Source: Eudorina sp. 2006-703-Eu-15 (Eukaryota; Chlorophyta; Chlorophyceae; Chlamydomonadales; Volvocaceae). From it: a DNA stretch of 64,000 nucleotides. The stretch spans positions 1,612,001-1,676,000 of the forward strand of contig BDSI01000007.1 in NCBI GenBank assembly GCA_003117195.1. The letters are read 5' to 3'. Each line of letters begins with the position of its first letter. The stretch's first letter is position 1. A model generated the notes under the pieces. It was not told where the DNA came from, did not search any database, and saw only the letters and a list, made by a program, of their open reading frames with translations. Both the position numbers and the translations under genes were made by a program. Of the stretch, positions 38,392 through 50,978 are shown piece by piece.

Positions 38392-38700
38392 ATGTCTCAC
38401 CAGACTGCCGTCAGCAACGCCGAGTCATGTCAACACAGCAGCGCAGGTCAACATGCAGCGGAGCCTTCCACGGGCGACTGGTTTTCGGCCGCGCTGACCG
38501 CTGTGGCGCTGGTGGCTAGCGGTCCCGTGGGCCCTATGGGCCAGCCGCAGGGGCCGCCGCTGCCGCCGCCGATCATGCAGGTCCACGGCAGTGTGCAGCT
38601 GACCGCCTCCTTTCTGGGCTCTGGCCGGCTCTATCGAGTCAAGCGGGTGGTGAGCGACCTGCACTGCTTCGCGACGATGAATGCGTGTGACGCGCGATGA
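38392..38700 (+). CDS. Hypothetical short ORF or first exon
   Basis: The ATG at 38392 has a purine/C-rich context (GCCGCGATGTCT), and the 102-codon frame lies in a local GC-rich island. The product starts MSHQTAVSNAESCQHSS, includes a Pro/Gly-rich segment (GPMGQPQGPPLPPP) and ends RLYRVKR before a possible donor (GTGAGC at about 38652). It could be a first exon, but no downstream exon with matching phase was found, or a small single-exon gene. TGTAA words at about 39133 and 39291 could end it. Function unknown. Confidence 0.3.
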   Translation: MSHQTAVSNAESCQHSSAGQHAAEPSTGDWFSAALTAVALVASGPVGPMGQPQGPPLPPPIMQVHGSVQLTASFLGSGRLYRVKRVVSDLHCFATMNACDAR

Positions 38701-40515
38701 GGCAGACGCCTTGATCGGCGGGCATGGTCGCCGCACCTTAGCTACGCCGTGCAGCAGGATGACCCGTGGGTCACGAGAGACGCGTTGTGCCCGAGTGGGT
38801 TAAGATCTTGCCGGCTTATTACCAAGTTGTGAAGGAATGACCTGTACGTGAGCTTGTCGGCTGTGGATGTGACCGCGGCTACAGGTACACCCGTGGGTCG
38901 CACTGGTCTGCCTGTGTGCGCACAATGTATGGTAGGCAGGACGTCGTGCGCGTTTAGGAATCACCGGTGATGTGGGAGCACCGTGCTTCATGCCCGTGTC
39001 ATGATGTCCCCATACAGCCATGCGTTAGAATTTTTCTAATCAAGGGACAATAAGGTCCCGGGGTCAGGTCCGTCGCTTTTAGTCCCGATTGCACGGGATA
39101 GGACTAGATGCGCTTTGATTTGCACGAGTGTAATTTGCGCTGAGCGGTTTGAACGTCATCGAGATTGCAAGAAGTATTTAGAGCCACGGCCATCGGGCCA
39201 TGTCATGTGTCTTACTTGTATACATGGCAGCGCGGTGTACAACAAGAGACATATCCCTAATAGGCGCCGTTAAGCCCGTCGCGTGAAGGTGTAACCTGGT
39301 AGGTGGAACATTTATTCATTCAACAACGTAATGCAACGTTATACGACGATGTACTTTACTTTCTGAGTACAGTTCGGCCGCTGGGGCGCATAACTAACTG
39401 ATGATGTCGCGGTGCGCCGGCGTGCGCGGGGCAACATGGGCTGTGCAGATACCTAAAGAAATGTTCGGATCGGATAGGAAATTGATTACAGGACACTGCG
39501 ACGTGAGGCCGTTGTGTGGCAAGCGAGCAGGCCGGACCTTTCGTGGTCCTGGCTTGCCTCATTCGCTGACGTTTCGTTGAGAACTGGCGGCTGCTGAGCA
39601 TGTGCACGGCATTGCTGCGACCGGCTGTACGGCAAATGTGCTGCGCTTATTGGCGTGCTGTGCGCGCTGCTGCTCGTTGCATTTCATTGCGGGTGGACGG
39701 GTGACTGTCAACCACCTCAACGTCAGCCGAGTAGGCGTACGCGGTCTGTGCGTGGGCGACGGCGTGGGCGGCCGTGTGTATGGTTAGGAATGCTGCTGAA
39801 CACCAACGACTTCCGCACCTCCTAATATGAGCGAAATGTAACAGGCCAAGTCGCCCAGAAGGCAGGACAGTGCGCACATCTTCCCGAGTGACCAGCTCGA
39901 GGCCATCCAGACTGATGCGACTCAGAGCACAGGAGCGGCTCAAGCGGGTTGGCAGGGTTCACAAATCCCACCGTGATTTCCGGACGGAAACCCTCAGAGC
40001 TGCGCGAGGGAAGTCCGATTGCACGGTCCGCCGCCAGACAGTCAGTATTGGCAGACCTGGAGTTATGAGTTTTACATGAGCCAGTCATGTGAGGCGCAGC
40101 ATGAGTTTGAGGTAGCCGCATGTTTCGTCAGGACGTTAAGGGCCCTTGGGTCTGTCACACTGGAACCGAAACATGGAACACATCACCAAAGGCTATTATA
40201 TCGGCTATATGCCCAGGGTATTGTGTTTCATTATTATATTTTATTCCTGGGTCAAAATGGCAAGATGAACGTACTGGACGGATAGGATGTTGTGACGGAT
40301 GTCGGGGAACATCATACACAAGCACATGTAGTAACGAAGAAATAAGAAAGCGTAGGTACAGATCATCAAGAGCATTTATTTTCATCGGACTGCCACATAA
40401 GAAGTCGAAACAGTTGCACTCGGACTCAGAGCAAAGGACTCACAGCCCTCGGAGATCAAGTTATTCACAACAGAATGCGACGGTATCTGGTCTAAATTTA
40501 CACAGGTTATTATAA
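38701..40515. other. Spacer upstream of the PH-DGAT1 gene
   Basis: No gene is supported. Several TGTAA words (about 39133, 39291, 39837) and AT-rich tracts occur. The last 150 bp before 40516 are AT-rich and end with TATTATAAATG, so the TATA-like word touches the proposed start codon. The true transcription start may be further left, or the first coding exon may lie elsewhere. Confidence 0.4.
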
Positions 40516-43500
40516 ATGCCATTATTTTGGGGTCGGCGTCGGGGTTCACGACCCCACGACGAGCGACAAAAGGAATTGGATCGACTTCAGAAGGAGTTGG
40601 AGCAGTTGCGTATCGCAAATGAGCAATTGAAGGAGCAGGTGTGCCCGAAACTGCGCTTTTCCTGGACTCCTTTCCTGGGCTCCCGTTGGTGGGGACGCTG
40701 CGGCACACGACAGCTGCCTTTAACCTGCACCAAGCTGCATTGCTAGCATAGAGTTTTCCGATCAGCATTGCGGCGGCACGTCCTGATAAGCTTGGATCGG
40801 TGTAACGCTCGAAACCCATTTTCACCCGCTCGGTCCGCAAAACGAAGATTCCGAACACCTTCCCAACTGCATCGCAGCACAACCTCCTTGTTTGTTTGAC
40901 GAGCACCTCTGTCATTACCCCTCTACCGTTCCCTGTCACGACCGGTCAATGCGTTTGAGAGGACATCCTCTCAAACCCCAGTTGAAACACATCCCGCGCC
41001 CTCGACGCGCCCCCGACGCACACACACACGTACACCATACACACTGTACCTCGCGTACCGGCAGCTGGCGGCCCGCTCTGTGCACCTCGGCGAGTACCTC
41101 TACAAGTGGAAGACGGTGGCGCTGCCGCTTCTGGGCTCAGAATGGGAGCTCCGCTACTGGGCCCTGTCGGGTACGACCTTGTCGTACTACCGCAGCGCCA
41201 AGGACACGGCGTTCTCGCCCCGCGAGGAGTTCAGCATCCTGGTGCGGCGTGTGGGGCGGTGGGGGCCTATGTGGAGATGAGAGGGGACGCGGGACAGGGC
41301 GGTGTGGAGCTGGTTGGCCTGGGTCCCGGCTCAGGTGCCATGGAGCCGTCAGCAGCTCTCAGGGGTCGTCTTGCCGTGCGGTCGTCTTGCCTCTCCGCCT
41401 GCTTACTTGGCCGCCTCTTTGGCAAGTATATTGCAGGTTACCTACCTACTGAGCATCTTAAGAGGTGGTTTTGGCGGTTTTTTCGCCAACCACATCCCCG
41501 CCAGTTATTGTCGCCAGTGATCGCCTTTCCACCTGGACTCTGGTTTCACATCCGTGCTCGGCATCACCAGCACCGCACACCTCAAGAGTTTGCCTGCTGA
41601 TCACTCCCCTGCTGATCACTCCCTTGCTGATCAGATAAGATCTCTGGCACAGACCGGCAGTCTGTAGCACCGGCAGGGAGCTCCTTGTGATTGGTTCGCC
41701 GTGGCTTTGGGTTCTCATTTGATGTAATTAGGATTTAATTTTACATCTTACGACTGAACAGCTCGCCTTGCTTCCCCCTATTCCCTATATCCCCCCAATT
41801 TCCTTTATCCCCCTATTCCATGGCTTCCCTGACCTCGGTCCACGTCGCTTTGCTTCCCCAACCACGCGCCCGACCCTATGCGAGACAGCCCTACCCAACC
41901 CTACCCTACCGTAAGTGAACCTCCCTCCTCCCAACCCCCCCACAGAGCTGCTACGTGGCCTGGGAGGGCCTCCGCTCCGGCCGCTACTGGACCTTCTCGC
42001 TGCTGGACTCGGGCGGGGCGCTGCTGGTGCGGCTGGCGGCGCTGAACCGCGACGCGGCGGAGCGGTGGCTGTCGGCCCTGGAGGCGGCGGGCTGCGTGCG
42101 AGACGACTCCCTCATCCCCGCCGTGGGACCCAAGGTGGGTGGGTGGGACCCGGACCCGGACCCGGACCCGGACCCGGACCCGGACCCGGACCCGGACCCG
42201 GACCCGGACCCGGACCCGGACCCGGACCCGGACCCCGGACCCCGGACCCCGGACCCCGGACCCCGGACCCCGGACCCCGGACCCCGGACCCCGGACCCCG
42301 GACCCCGGACCCCGGACCCCGGACCCCGGACCCCGGACCCCGGACCCCGGACCCGCGTAGCTCTCGTGGGGGCGTTGGCCTCGTCCTTGTCCACGTCGCC
42401 GCCGCCGCTACCGCGGCCGTGTACGGAGCTCCGCTACCCTGCACGACAAGGCCGTCCATCTGATGGCGAGGACACTGGGTCGCGTGCTCCAATGTGGGTC
42501 AGGTCAGACCAGGGCGGGGCGACTCTACGCCCCCTCACCTCGCCAAGCCGACGTCCCCTGCCGCAACCCCGCGGGACTCGCCTCTCTGCTGCTCCCCTCG
42601 GGACTCCCCTCTCAGGGCTCAGTGGAGGCTCGCCGCGCCGCCAGCCAGGAGGGTGCCCGGCTGGAGAGGAGTCATTCGGCTCCCTTTCCCTTGCCGCTGG
42701 CCCGGCCCGGCGGCGCCGCGGGTGTGGGACTGGTGGAGGGGTCCGCAGTGGCGGCGCTGTCTGACTCGGCGGCGTCGCAGGCCGGCAGGGGCCCTGCGGG
42801 CAAGAAGGCCCAGGTGGGTCCAGGTGGGGTGGGGTCAGTGGCGGCAAAACGAGTCACTTGGAGAACCCATGGGTCACGGGGGGGCTCATCAGGAGTATCA
42901 AGCCCCGAACGAACCCGGGGTTTTTTGAATGGGGGGGTCGGGACTTGCGGTGCAGGGGTATGAATTTGGGTTTTGTGGGAGGGCTTTGCCGTGGCTGAAC
43001 TCTTGGATCCTGAATATTGGATCCTGGATCTTGAATCCTGGATGCCTGCAGGGCCGAGCCTCGGCGCCAGCGTTGCCCGCAGTCGCTGCTGCGAATGGAA
43101 AAGCGATTGCCGCCGCCGCATCTGCCGCCGACAAACCCAAGGCAGCAGCCGCTGCCGCAGCAGCCGGCGTCGCCGAGACGGGCGGCGCGAAGCGCGGTGA
43201 CGTCAAGGGCGCGGCAGGTAAGGAAGGTGGTAAAAGGCGCTGCTGTCTCGGGGTGCGAGGCCGGGGGTAGGGCAGGGGACGAGCCTGCGTGCCACGGGCG
43301 GTCAAAGCGGGAATCCGTACCCGCTGTGGGAATCAACCAACCAACGAACCAACCAACCAACCAACCAAACCAACCAACAATGTTGCGATGGCAGTGCCGT
43401 CGTGCTAGGCCGCATGAAGTGGCATGGCGGGCGAGGTCCCATTTCACAACACAGCTCCGTTGCGCCGGGGCGGCTGCGGCGGCGGCTGCGGCCGCCACGA

Positions 43501-46500
43501 GGCTGACCATGGCAGGCCGTGGCGAGCTGGGGAGCCGGCTGGATGATGTACCGCATCCTGCCCACCCGTCGGAAGTCTTTCCATTTCCTGGTCCTTCCTA
43601 ACTGCGGTAACCCTTCTGGCTTGCGCCACGGTCATCTGAGCTGTTGCGTAGAACACCATGTGCACCTGTTACCGCCCCGCTTGGTCCCCTCCAGCTCCAA
43701 TGTCCTGTACCCCGCTAGCTCAGCTGCAATCTGCAGGGCAGCCCCACGCCAGCCGCTGATGGCAGCTTGCCGCCACTGACCTCCTCTCCCCGCCGCCATC
43801 CCGCGCCGCGCTGCCATACGGTGCCGCACGCTGCCGTACCCAGCGCCGGCTGGGCCCGCCTCGAAAGCGGTGGCGCCTGCCTCCGACGCCGCAGCCGCGG
43901 CCGCGACTATCGGCGGCGGGGATGCGAGCGAGCCTGAGTCGCCGGGGGCGGCCGCGGCGGCGGCGCCGACGACGAGCCGTCGATCGATTGGAGGGCGGCC
44001 GGGCGGGCCCGCTCGGGGCCCTATGTTCGGCTCCACGCCCGTACACACGGCCTTCCGCTTCAGCCTGTTGTCCTCTGAGCGCGTGTGGCACGAGAAACAC
44101 ACCGGGCTGTACAACCTGGCGCTCATCATCCTGGTGCTGACTAATTTCAGGTAGTACGGCAAGTGTACGGCACGGCGCGCCTGCAGCGCAAGTGTCAGGT
44201 TGGGATGGATGCCGCTGCTGCTGCATGTGTATTTGGTGAAAGTGCCGTGTACGGATACGGGAACGGGTACGGGTACGGCGTTGCGGCTGTCCTGTCGGGT
44301 GCCCTGTCTAGACGCCACCGACTCGGGCACCGTCCTCCTCCTCCTCCTCCTCCGGGATATCTCGTGTATGTCGGGGGCGGCAGCGGCAGCGTACGACGGT
44401 GCTCAGATATGCTTTCAACCAGAAATTTGCATTTGCAAAAAGTTGACTGGCCAGAATCACAAATCTGAAAATGTCCCTGCCGCCGGTGAAAAATTAGCTG
44501 GGTGTGCTGTGGTACCGCTGCAGGCTGGCGCTGGAGAACGCGCTCAAGTACGGCTTCCGTTTGAATATCGTACGAGTGGTGGGCGACCTGATGGCAGGGC
44601 GGGCGGGCGGTAGCAGCGGCGGGCTCGTGAATGTGCCGCTGGTGCTGTGCTACCCGGTGCTGCTGCTGGCGGCGCTGCTGAGCCTTGGGATGGAGCTGGC
44701 TGGGTACGTGCTGCTGCAACAGGAGTTCAAGGTACGGTACGATATGGTACGGCGTCGTACGGCACAATACAGCACAGCACAGCTCGAGATGGGTAGGACG
44801 GGGGACGGGGCCCGCGCCGGGGTTGGTGGGGACGCGGATCCTGGCCCTAGCGACGGCAGAAGAAGGCCGCGAACCAAACCATTGGCGGGCCGACAGATGT
44901 AAATTAAGTGGATCGATGAGCACGTGCCGGGCAGTCGCATTGACTATCGAGGCGCTTAGAGATAGCGCGAGCTGTGATGAGTGCCGGTCAGTGATCCTGT
45001 CGGTCTGACCATTCTGTGGCCTTTTCCAGTCGTCAGCGTCCTGATGTCGCCGCCAGCCTTGCGCATTGGACCCTTCCGTTCCGTCTTCCTCTCCGTTCTC
45101 CGTTCCGCCCCGGGTCAGTGGGAGGGGGCTGCCGGCGCCCTTCCCCCCATGAGCGCTCAACGCCCGGACGTGATGGCCACCATCCCCCCTGCCCTCTCCA
45201 CAATCCGTTACCGCTCCACAGTCCCCTCCCAACAATACCTCAGCAACAATCCCTGCCCTCCTAACAACACATATGCAACAATCCCTGTGCCCTGCCTCGC
45301 CACCCATCCCTGTGCCCTGCCTCGCCACCCATCCCTGTGCCCTGCCTCGCCACCCATCCCTGTGCCCTGCCTCGCCACCCATCCCCCTGCCCCGCCCTGC
45401 CCTGCCCCCTCCTATCACCAGCTCCGGGAGCAGCTGTCGAAGCGGCGGGACCTGCCCGAGGCGGCGATCGACCGGGAGCTCCGGCTGCGGGCGCGGACCC
45501 ACGAGTGGCTGCTGTTCCTGGCCAACGCCGCCTCCACCAGCTGCGTCATCGGACTGCCCTGGGCGGTTATCTCTCTCACAAAGGCGGGTAGATGCCAGAG
45601 CGGTGGTGTCGACGTTGGCTTGGCATGGGGGAACGGAAACGGAAAGCCCGACCCAGCAACATAGGAGGACGGGGAGGGATGTAAGGGGCTTGGCGGGGTC
45701 GCGCTCGTCAAGGCGGGTGCAAGCGGAGGCCGCGCGGGGTGGTTTGGGTGGGCATGGGGTAATGGGGTGATGGGAGGGGATGCAGGGAGCTGAGATGCTG
45801 TGATCTATGTAGAGGGATGAAGACAGCCATGCTAGGTGACGATGTTAGGTGAGGGCTGTCTGGGTGCCGTGAGGCACAGGCGGCGGCGGCGGCGGCGGTT
45901 GTAGGATGTCTTCAGAGGTTGTGGGGGCTAAATCCGCAAGGCTTGGATGCAACCGCATTGCAACTGAATCGGCTGCCATCTGCACGGTGTCAGTTGCCGT
46001 ATCGGGGCAACCAAGCACATGTGCGCTGCGCTTCCCTGCCCTTCCCGTCCCCTCCCTGCTGTGTACGACGGTCGTACACAGGCCGAGCCGATCTCCGCGG
46101 GCATCCTCATCACGCTGGCTGTGGTGTTGTGGATGAAGCTGGTGTCGTACCACCACTGCTGCTTCGACCTTCGCATGGCCCGGCGGGGCGGCGAGATCCG
46201 GCCGGGCGAGAGGGGCTGCCCCGACACCCCCGCGGAGGACTGGGGGCCCCTGTCCAAGTAGGTGACCCCGGTGGGCTCCCGGTGGGGTACTGCCGTACTG
46301 CCGTACTGCCGCCGTACTTGCCGGGGCCAGTACTGAGTACTACTCCACAGCCGCGAGAATGTGTTTGCGACGGAGACGGAGACGGGCAGCGGGGCAGGCA
46401 CAGCCAGACCTCTCAGCGCGCAAGCAATGCCGTCCTGCTGTGCGGAGCGCGACTGGGGGGCTGACTGGCATGCTTGCCGGTCCAGGCGCCTGTGGCGGCC

Positions 46501-49500
46501 GGCTGGCTGACCACCCCGGCCATAACCCATATGCCCTGCCGGCTGGCCACATGCCGGGAGGGAAAGCAGGTCTGGCGGCGGTGGCGGTGGTGGTGGCGGT
46601 GGTAGTGCTGCTGTTGCTAGGTCCCAACCCGATATGTTGGACCCCCAACGCCGCCCGCCCTCCCTGCCCCCCGGTGCGCAGGTACCCGGAGAATCTCACG
46701 CTCCGGAACCTGATGCACTTCCTTGCCGTACCGACGTTGAGCTACCAGGTGCGCCCCGTGCGCTGCCCCCCAACAACCCCAAAGGCGCCCAGCCGCGTCC
46801 CGAGGAAGTCCCAAACCACCACACGACACACCGTCCTGCCGCCACCGGCGCGTTTGCCTCCATCTCAACACCACCCACCCCACCACTCACCCATCCACCA
46901 ACTCACCCACCCCCTCACCCACCCAACCCGCCTGCCCACCTGCTCAGCCACCCAGTCGCCTACCCACCCGCCCCGACCAGCCGACATCCGTACCGTGCAT
47001 GACCATGGATGATGCGGCCCTGCAACCACCGCTCCGGACCGCCACTCCGAAACCAACCACTCCCGCCCGCCCCAACGGCTGGGGGGAAGAGGCCCCACAT
47101 CCGGGGACGGCTCCTGATCCGCGGCTGACTCTCATCCGGCCCACCAATGTCCCACCTCACTAGGTTTGGCACGAAATGTAAACTTTGCAAACAAGACACA
47201 GAGACATGGCAGAGTCAGGTAGTTGGCACGACCGGGCCCTCCGCCTTCACCCTTCCTCGCGCATGCCGTCGATGAGCCATCCCGGGATCCGCCGCAGCCG
47301 CCGCCGCCGCCGCCGCCGCCGTCCTCCCTCCCCGCCACCCGTCCGCAGGTCAACTTCCCCCGCGGCCCGGCCTTCCGCGGGCAGTGGCTCCTCCGGCGGC
47401 TGTTCGAGCTGGCGATCACCCTGACCGCTCTGGCCATCATCATCGGACAGTACATAGAGCCGGCGGTCTCGAACTCCATGGCGCCGCTGCGGCAGGTGGG
47501 TGGGTGGCTGGCGGGGTGGGCGGGTGGCCGGGTGTGTAGGTGGGTGGGTGGGTGGCTGGGTGGGTGGCGGCGTCTTGGGTACGGCCGTGTTGGAGTGCAG
47601 ATGCGCGGGGGTGCGGACGTGCAGGCTGGGCGGGGTGGTTTGCAAATGCGCGGCCGCCTCCCTCTCACCTCAAGCTGTCGCCCTGCCTCCCTTCCTCCCT
47701 CCTCCCGCCCACCCTCCCTCCCTCCTCCCGCTCTCACATACCCACACCCTCTTTCCAGGCTCAGGTATGCCCCTTGCATGTCACGCACTCCTGCTCGCCA
47801 CACACACATACACACACATACTCTCTCCTTCTGGGTGGCGCAGATGGATATGCTCCGGGTGGTGGAGCGCGTCCTGAAGTTGGCGCTGCCCTCCACGTAC
47901 GCCTGGCTGCTGGGCTTCTACTGCCTCTTCCACCTCTGGCTCAACGTGCTGGCGGAGCTGACCGGCTTCGGAGACCGCGAGTTCTACAAGGTTCGGTCCC
48001 ACGGGGTCTGGCGGCTGGGACTGGGGTTGGGGTTGGGGTTGGGCCTGTAATCGGAAGAGGGGTTGGGCGGGGTCTGTAGTTGTGGTTGGGGTGGGGGGTG
48101 TTGTCGGGGTGGGGGTGGGGGGTGCGGGGCCGGGGCCTGATCCCTCGAAGAACGGCTTTCCCGGGCGCTGGGCAGCTCAATGTCGTGCTGGGCTTTCCTT
48201 CGTTTGGAGTCCTTGGCGTGTCGAGCACGGCAAGGATGGAACCCGCACTGCCCCACGTGACCCGAACTACTGCACTGCTGCACGTCGTCCCTCCCCCTCA
48301 CCCTTGGCAGGACTGGTGGAACGCCGCCACCGTGGGCGAGTACTGGAAGCTGTGGAACATGCCGGTCCACAAGTGGCTGCTGCGCCACGTGTACTTCCCC
48401 GCCATCCGCGCGGGCACCAGCCGCTTCAACGCGATCCTGCTGACGTTCTTCGTGTCGGCGGTGTTCCACGAGCTGGTGCTGGGGGTGCCGCTGCACATGG
48501 TGCGGCTCTGGGCCTTCTGCGGCATCATGTTCCAGGTAGGGGTCTGCGGGGAGGGGTTGCGGGGAGGGCTACGGGGAGGGGTTGCGGGGAGGGGGGGTTG
48601 CGGGAAGGGGTTGCGGGGAGGGGTTGCGGGGTTTCAGTGTTGATTGACATAAGGGTGTTGGGAGGCTGTGGGTGTGCGTGTGTGGGTTTTGGAGCGGAAA
48701 GCAATCTCGGAACGGAGGCGGGGTGTGGTGGCGGGTACGGGTGTGGGCGCGGGTGTGGGTGTGGTGGCTGGTACAGGTGCGGGGGCGGGTGCCTGTGTGG
48801 GGGAGTGCATCTTGGGCGACAGGAAGCCGCGAGACAGGATGCCAGTGACCATACTTGCTGAGGGGCACCAATGAGTCACCGTGGCCAGGTCTGGGATGAC
48901 GGCCGCCGATATGCGACGATGAGTGAGGCACCGGCACCACAGGCAAGCACCCGAATTCCTTTGCGCGACCGACCGAGTGTAACAACGACCGAGTGTAACA
49001 ACGACCGAGTGTACCGGCGCGTCTGAAGCACGCGGGAGAGCAGCTGGCCTACCACATTCTGGAACACGCCTCCAACAACCGGCTCACACCTTTACTATTG
49101 AGCAACATCACAATCCAACTTGTCTACAACCTCGCCTTTCAACATTCCGCAATCCCTCTCGTCTGCACCCCCCACCCCCCTGTCAACAATCCTCCGCGCA
49201 GGTTCCGCTGATCATGGTGACGGAGACGCTGCGGAAGCAGCTGCGCCGCGACGAGCTGGGTGAGTGGTGCATCCGCGCCGGGCCCAGGGGCGTCAGCCCC
49301 AGGGGCGCCGGGCGCGAGCGGTGCGGGGGTCGTGTAACACGGTCGGTTCACGGACCGCCATTGATGCCTGGTGCCTGCCACGTGTGTGTTTAGCCACGTG
49401 GAAACCTGCCCGACCCAAACCGGCTGTGCATGTCTTGTGTGTCGATGTCTTGTGTGTCGATGTCTTCAAACCCTCGATATTACGGGACCTGCACTGACTG

Positions 49501-49784
49501 TACCCTTGAGTAAGCCAGGACGCCAGATCGTTCGGCCGCGAGCTTGACCACCACCCGCCCATCCCGCAGGCAACTACATTTTCTGGATTGCGTTCTGCGT
49601 CGTCGGCCAGCCCGTGTCCGTACTGCTGTACTACCACGATTACGTCATGGATGTACGGCCCGCGCTTCTGGCGCTTAAGGACGTCCCCGGGAGCCCCCCG
49701 CACGGCGGGCTGCTGGCTAACGCCACGGCTGCTGCTGCTGCAGCGACTGCTGCGGCCAACGCGACTTTCCCGATGGTCAACTGA
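40516..49784 (+). CDS. DGAT1: Diacylglycerol O-acyltransferase 1 with N-terminal PH domain
   Basis: Fifteen exons: 40516-40638, 41065-41241, 41946-42134, 42616-42813, 43052-43217, 43844-44150, 44524-44731, 45422-45583, 46082-46257, 46682-46748, 47349-47495, 47844-47990, 48311-48535, 49202-49259 and 49570-49784, giving 854 residues. Residues 1-41 carry a short coiled coil (KELDRLQKELEQLRIANEQ). About 48-163 form a PH domain (GEYLYKWKT...WELRYWALSG...RWLSALEAAG). About 164-350 are an Ala/Gly/Pro-rich linker. From about 355 the MBOAT acyltransferase begins (SERVWHEKHTGLYNLALI). Hallmarks: KYPENLTLRNL, EYWKLWNMPVHKW, FYK-DWWN across the exon 12/13 junction (residues 687-693) and the catalytic His742 in SAVFHELVLG. 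It makes triacylglycerol from diacylglycerol and acyl-CoA in the ER. A PH-DGAT1 fusion is known in chlorophytes. The donor after exon 8 seems to be GC (AAG|GCGGGT). Confidence 0.93.
42147..42356 (+). repeat. GACCCG hexamer array followed by GGACCCC heptamer array
   Basis: About 15 hexamers (42147-42233) switch to about 17 heptamers (to about 42352) in the intron after the second PH exon. Both are open in several frames of both strands and encode false DPDPDP, RTRTRT or GSGVRGP runs. Confidence 0.93.
43333..43379 (+). repeat. AACC tetranucleotide microsatellite
   Basis: About eleven AACC units with one interruption in the DGAT1 intron 43218-43843. Confidence 0.85.
45281..45380 (+). repeat. 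25-bp tandem repeat x4
   Basis: Four copies of a 25-mer starting ATCCCTGTGCCCTGCCTCGC, ending CACCC, in the DGAT1 intron just before the exon at 45422. The pyrimidine-rich copies may extend the polypyrimidine tract of the acceptor. Confidence 0.93.
48971..49015 (+). repeat. 16-bp repeat carrying internal TGTAA words
   Basis: Two and a half copies of GACCGAGTGTAACAAC in DGAT1 intron 48536-49201. They place poly(A)-signal-like TGTAA at 48978-48982 and 48994-48998 ahead of the last two coding exons. Confidence 0.85.
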
Positions 49785-50251
49785 CCCCCTCGAAGAATGA
49801 ACGACCCCTTTGGGCTGGATGGACAGCATCGGAGCACCTGCTGGCTACTGGCCTGGCGGTCTGGTGGCCCAGTGGCCCGGTGGTCAGATGGGGCGTTTCC
49901 TTGCCTGTGCGATCAACGCGTCACGCAACGGCGGGTGCGAATTAGGTTATCTATGACTAGGGGGGCGGGGAATAGTTATGGCGCCGGTCGGGGGGGACAG
50001 TCTTCGGCGGCTGTGGCGACCGGGCTGACGCGGCGAGGGGCCTGCGTCGCGCGGAGTTAAACAGAAACAGCCCAGCCCGGGGTGTGGGCCCTCGGCGGGA
50101 TGAGGGCCATGAGGGGAGGCAGCGGCGCGCGGGTGTCGGAGTGGGTCACCCGCTCATACACATCCATCCACGATACGCACTGAAAAGGGCTCCCAGTCTC
50201 CGGCCTCCGCAATGGAGGCGCGGTGGGCGCGTGGAGGGGTGCTGATAGTGG

Positions 50252-50350
50252 CGCGGGTGGTGGTAGTAGTCGTGGTGCTGGTGGTGGTGGTTGTGGTGCT
50301 GGTGGTTGTGGTGCTGGTGGTGCTGCGGGTGGTGGTGGTAGTAGTCGTGA
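50252..50350 (+). repeat. GTG/GGT trinucleotide-type microsatellite
   Basis: Imperfect GTGGTGGTGGT and GTGCTGGTGGTT units, reading as poly-Val/Gly on one strand and His-rich on the other. Confidence 0.85.
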
Positions 50351-50978
50351 GCTGGCCGGGTTGGTTTCTGAGTTCGAGAGCCGAATGGATATTGGGGTAA
50401 TCGGCTGCGGGCTGCTAGCTGACTGCTTGGGCTCACCGTTTGTGTACCGGGCGTGAGTATGAGTACGGCAGGTGTGCTGGATCTTCGTGCGGGTTTCGGG
50501 GCGCGCGAGGGAGCCGCGGCATTGCCGCAGTGGCGCCCCCGAGGACGCATTCTGTCAACCGCCACGGCTTCACTGCGGTGTGATGCGCGGCGACTGTGGA
50601 GTGTGGACTCGCACAGCGGGGGCAACGCTGTCGCGAGGCCGCGTCTGCACCACTGCACGCGCACGATCCAAGGCAACCAAGGGCCCTGCGAGGAGGGGCT
50701 CGGCAGCGCGGGCGGGTGCACTCGCAGACCGGCGCAAGAAACGCGCTGGCGGCGTCGTGATGCTGATTCGGTCCGTACGGCAACACACGGCAAGGCACCA
50801 CCGGAAGGTCTCCATGGTCTGCATGCGAAGCCTTGCAGCCGACGTCGACGAGGAGCCGACACCCCCGTTCATTTACGTCGTGTCCCCTCTCCTCTGCTGC
50901 GGTCATGTGCGTTGGTGTCTTGAGTTCTCCGCTCGTGCGCTGCCCGGGTTGCAGTGTGCGGTTACATATCCGCCTTGG

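Noticed and set aside
38760..38815. tRNA-like word GCCCGAGTGGGTTAAGA
   Set aside because: The rest of the cloverleaf (anticodon and T-arm with GTTCRA) cannot be drawn around it.
41955..42764. Frame encoding DPDPDP and PGPRTPD runs
   Set aside because: The run is the intronic GACCCG/GGACCCC array. The flanking PH exon ends at a normal donor at 42134.
45588..45589. GT donor for DGAT1 exon 8
   Set aside because: It leaves phase 1, but the next exon (acceptor CACACAG, 46082) must start in phase 0. The GC donor four bases earlier restores the frame.
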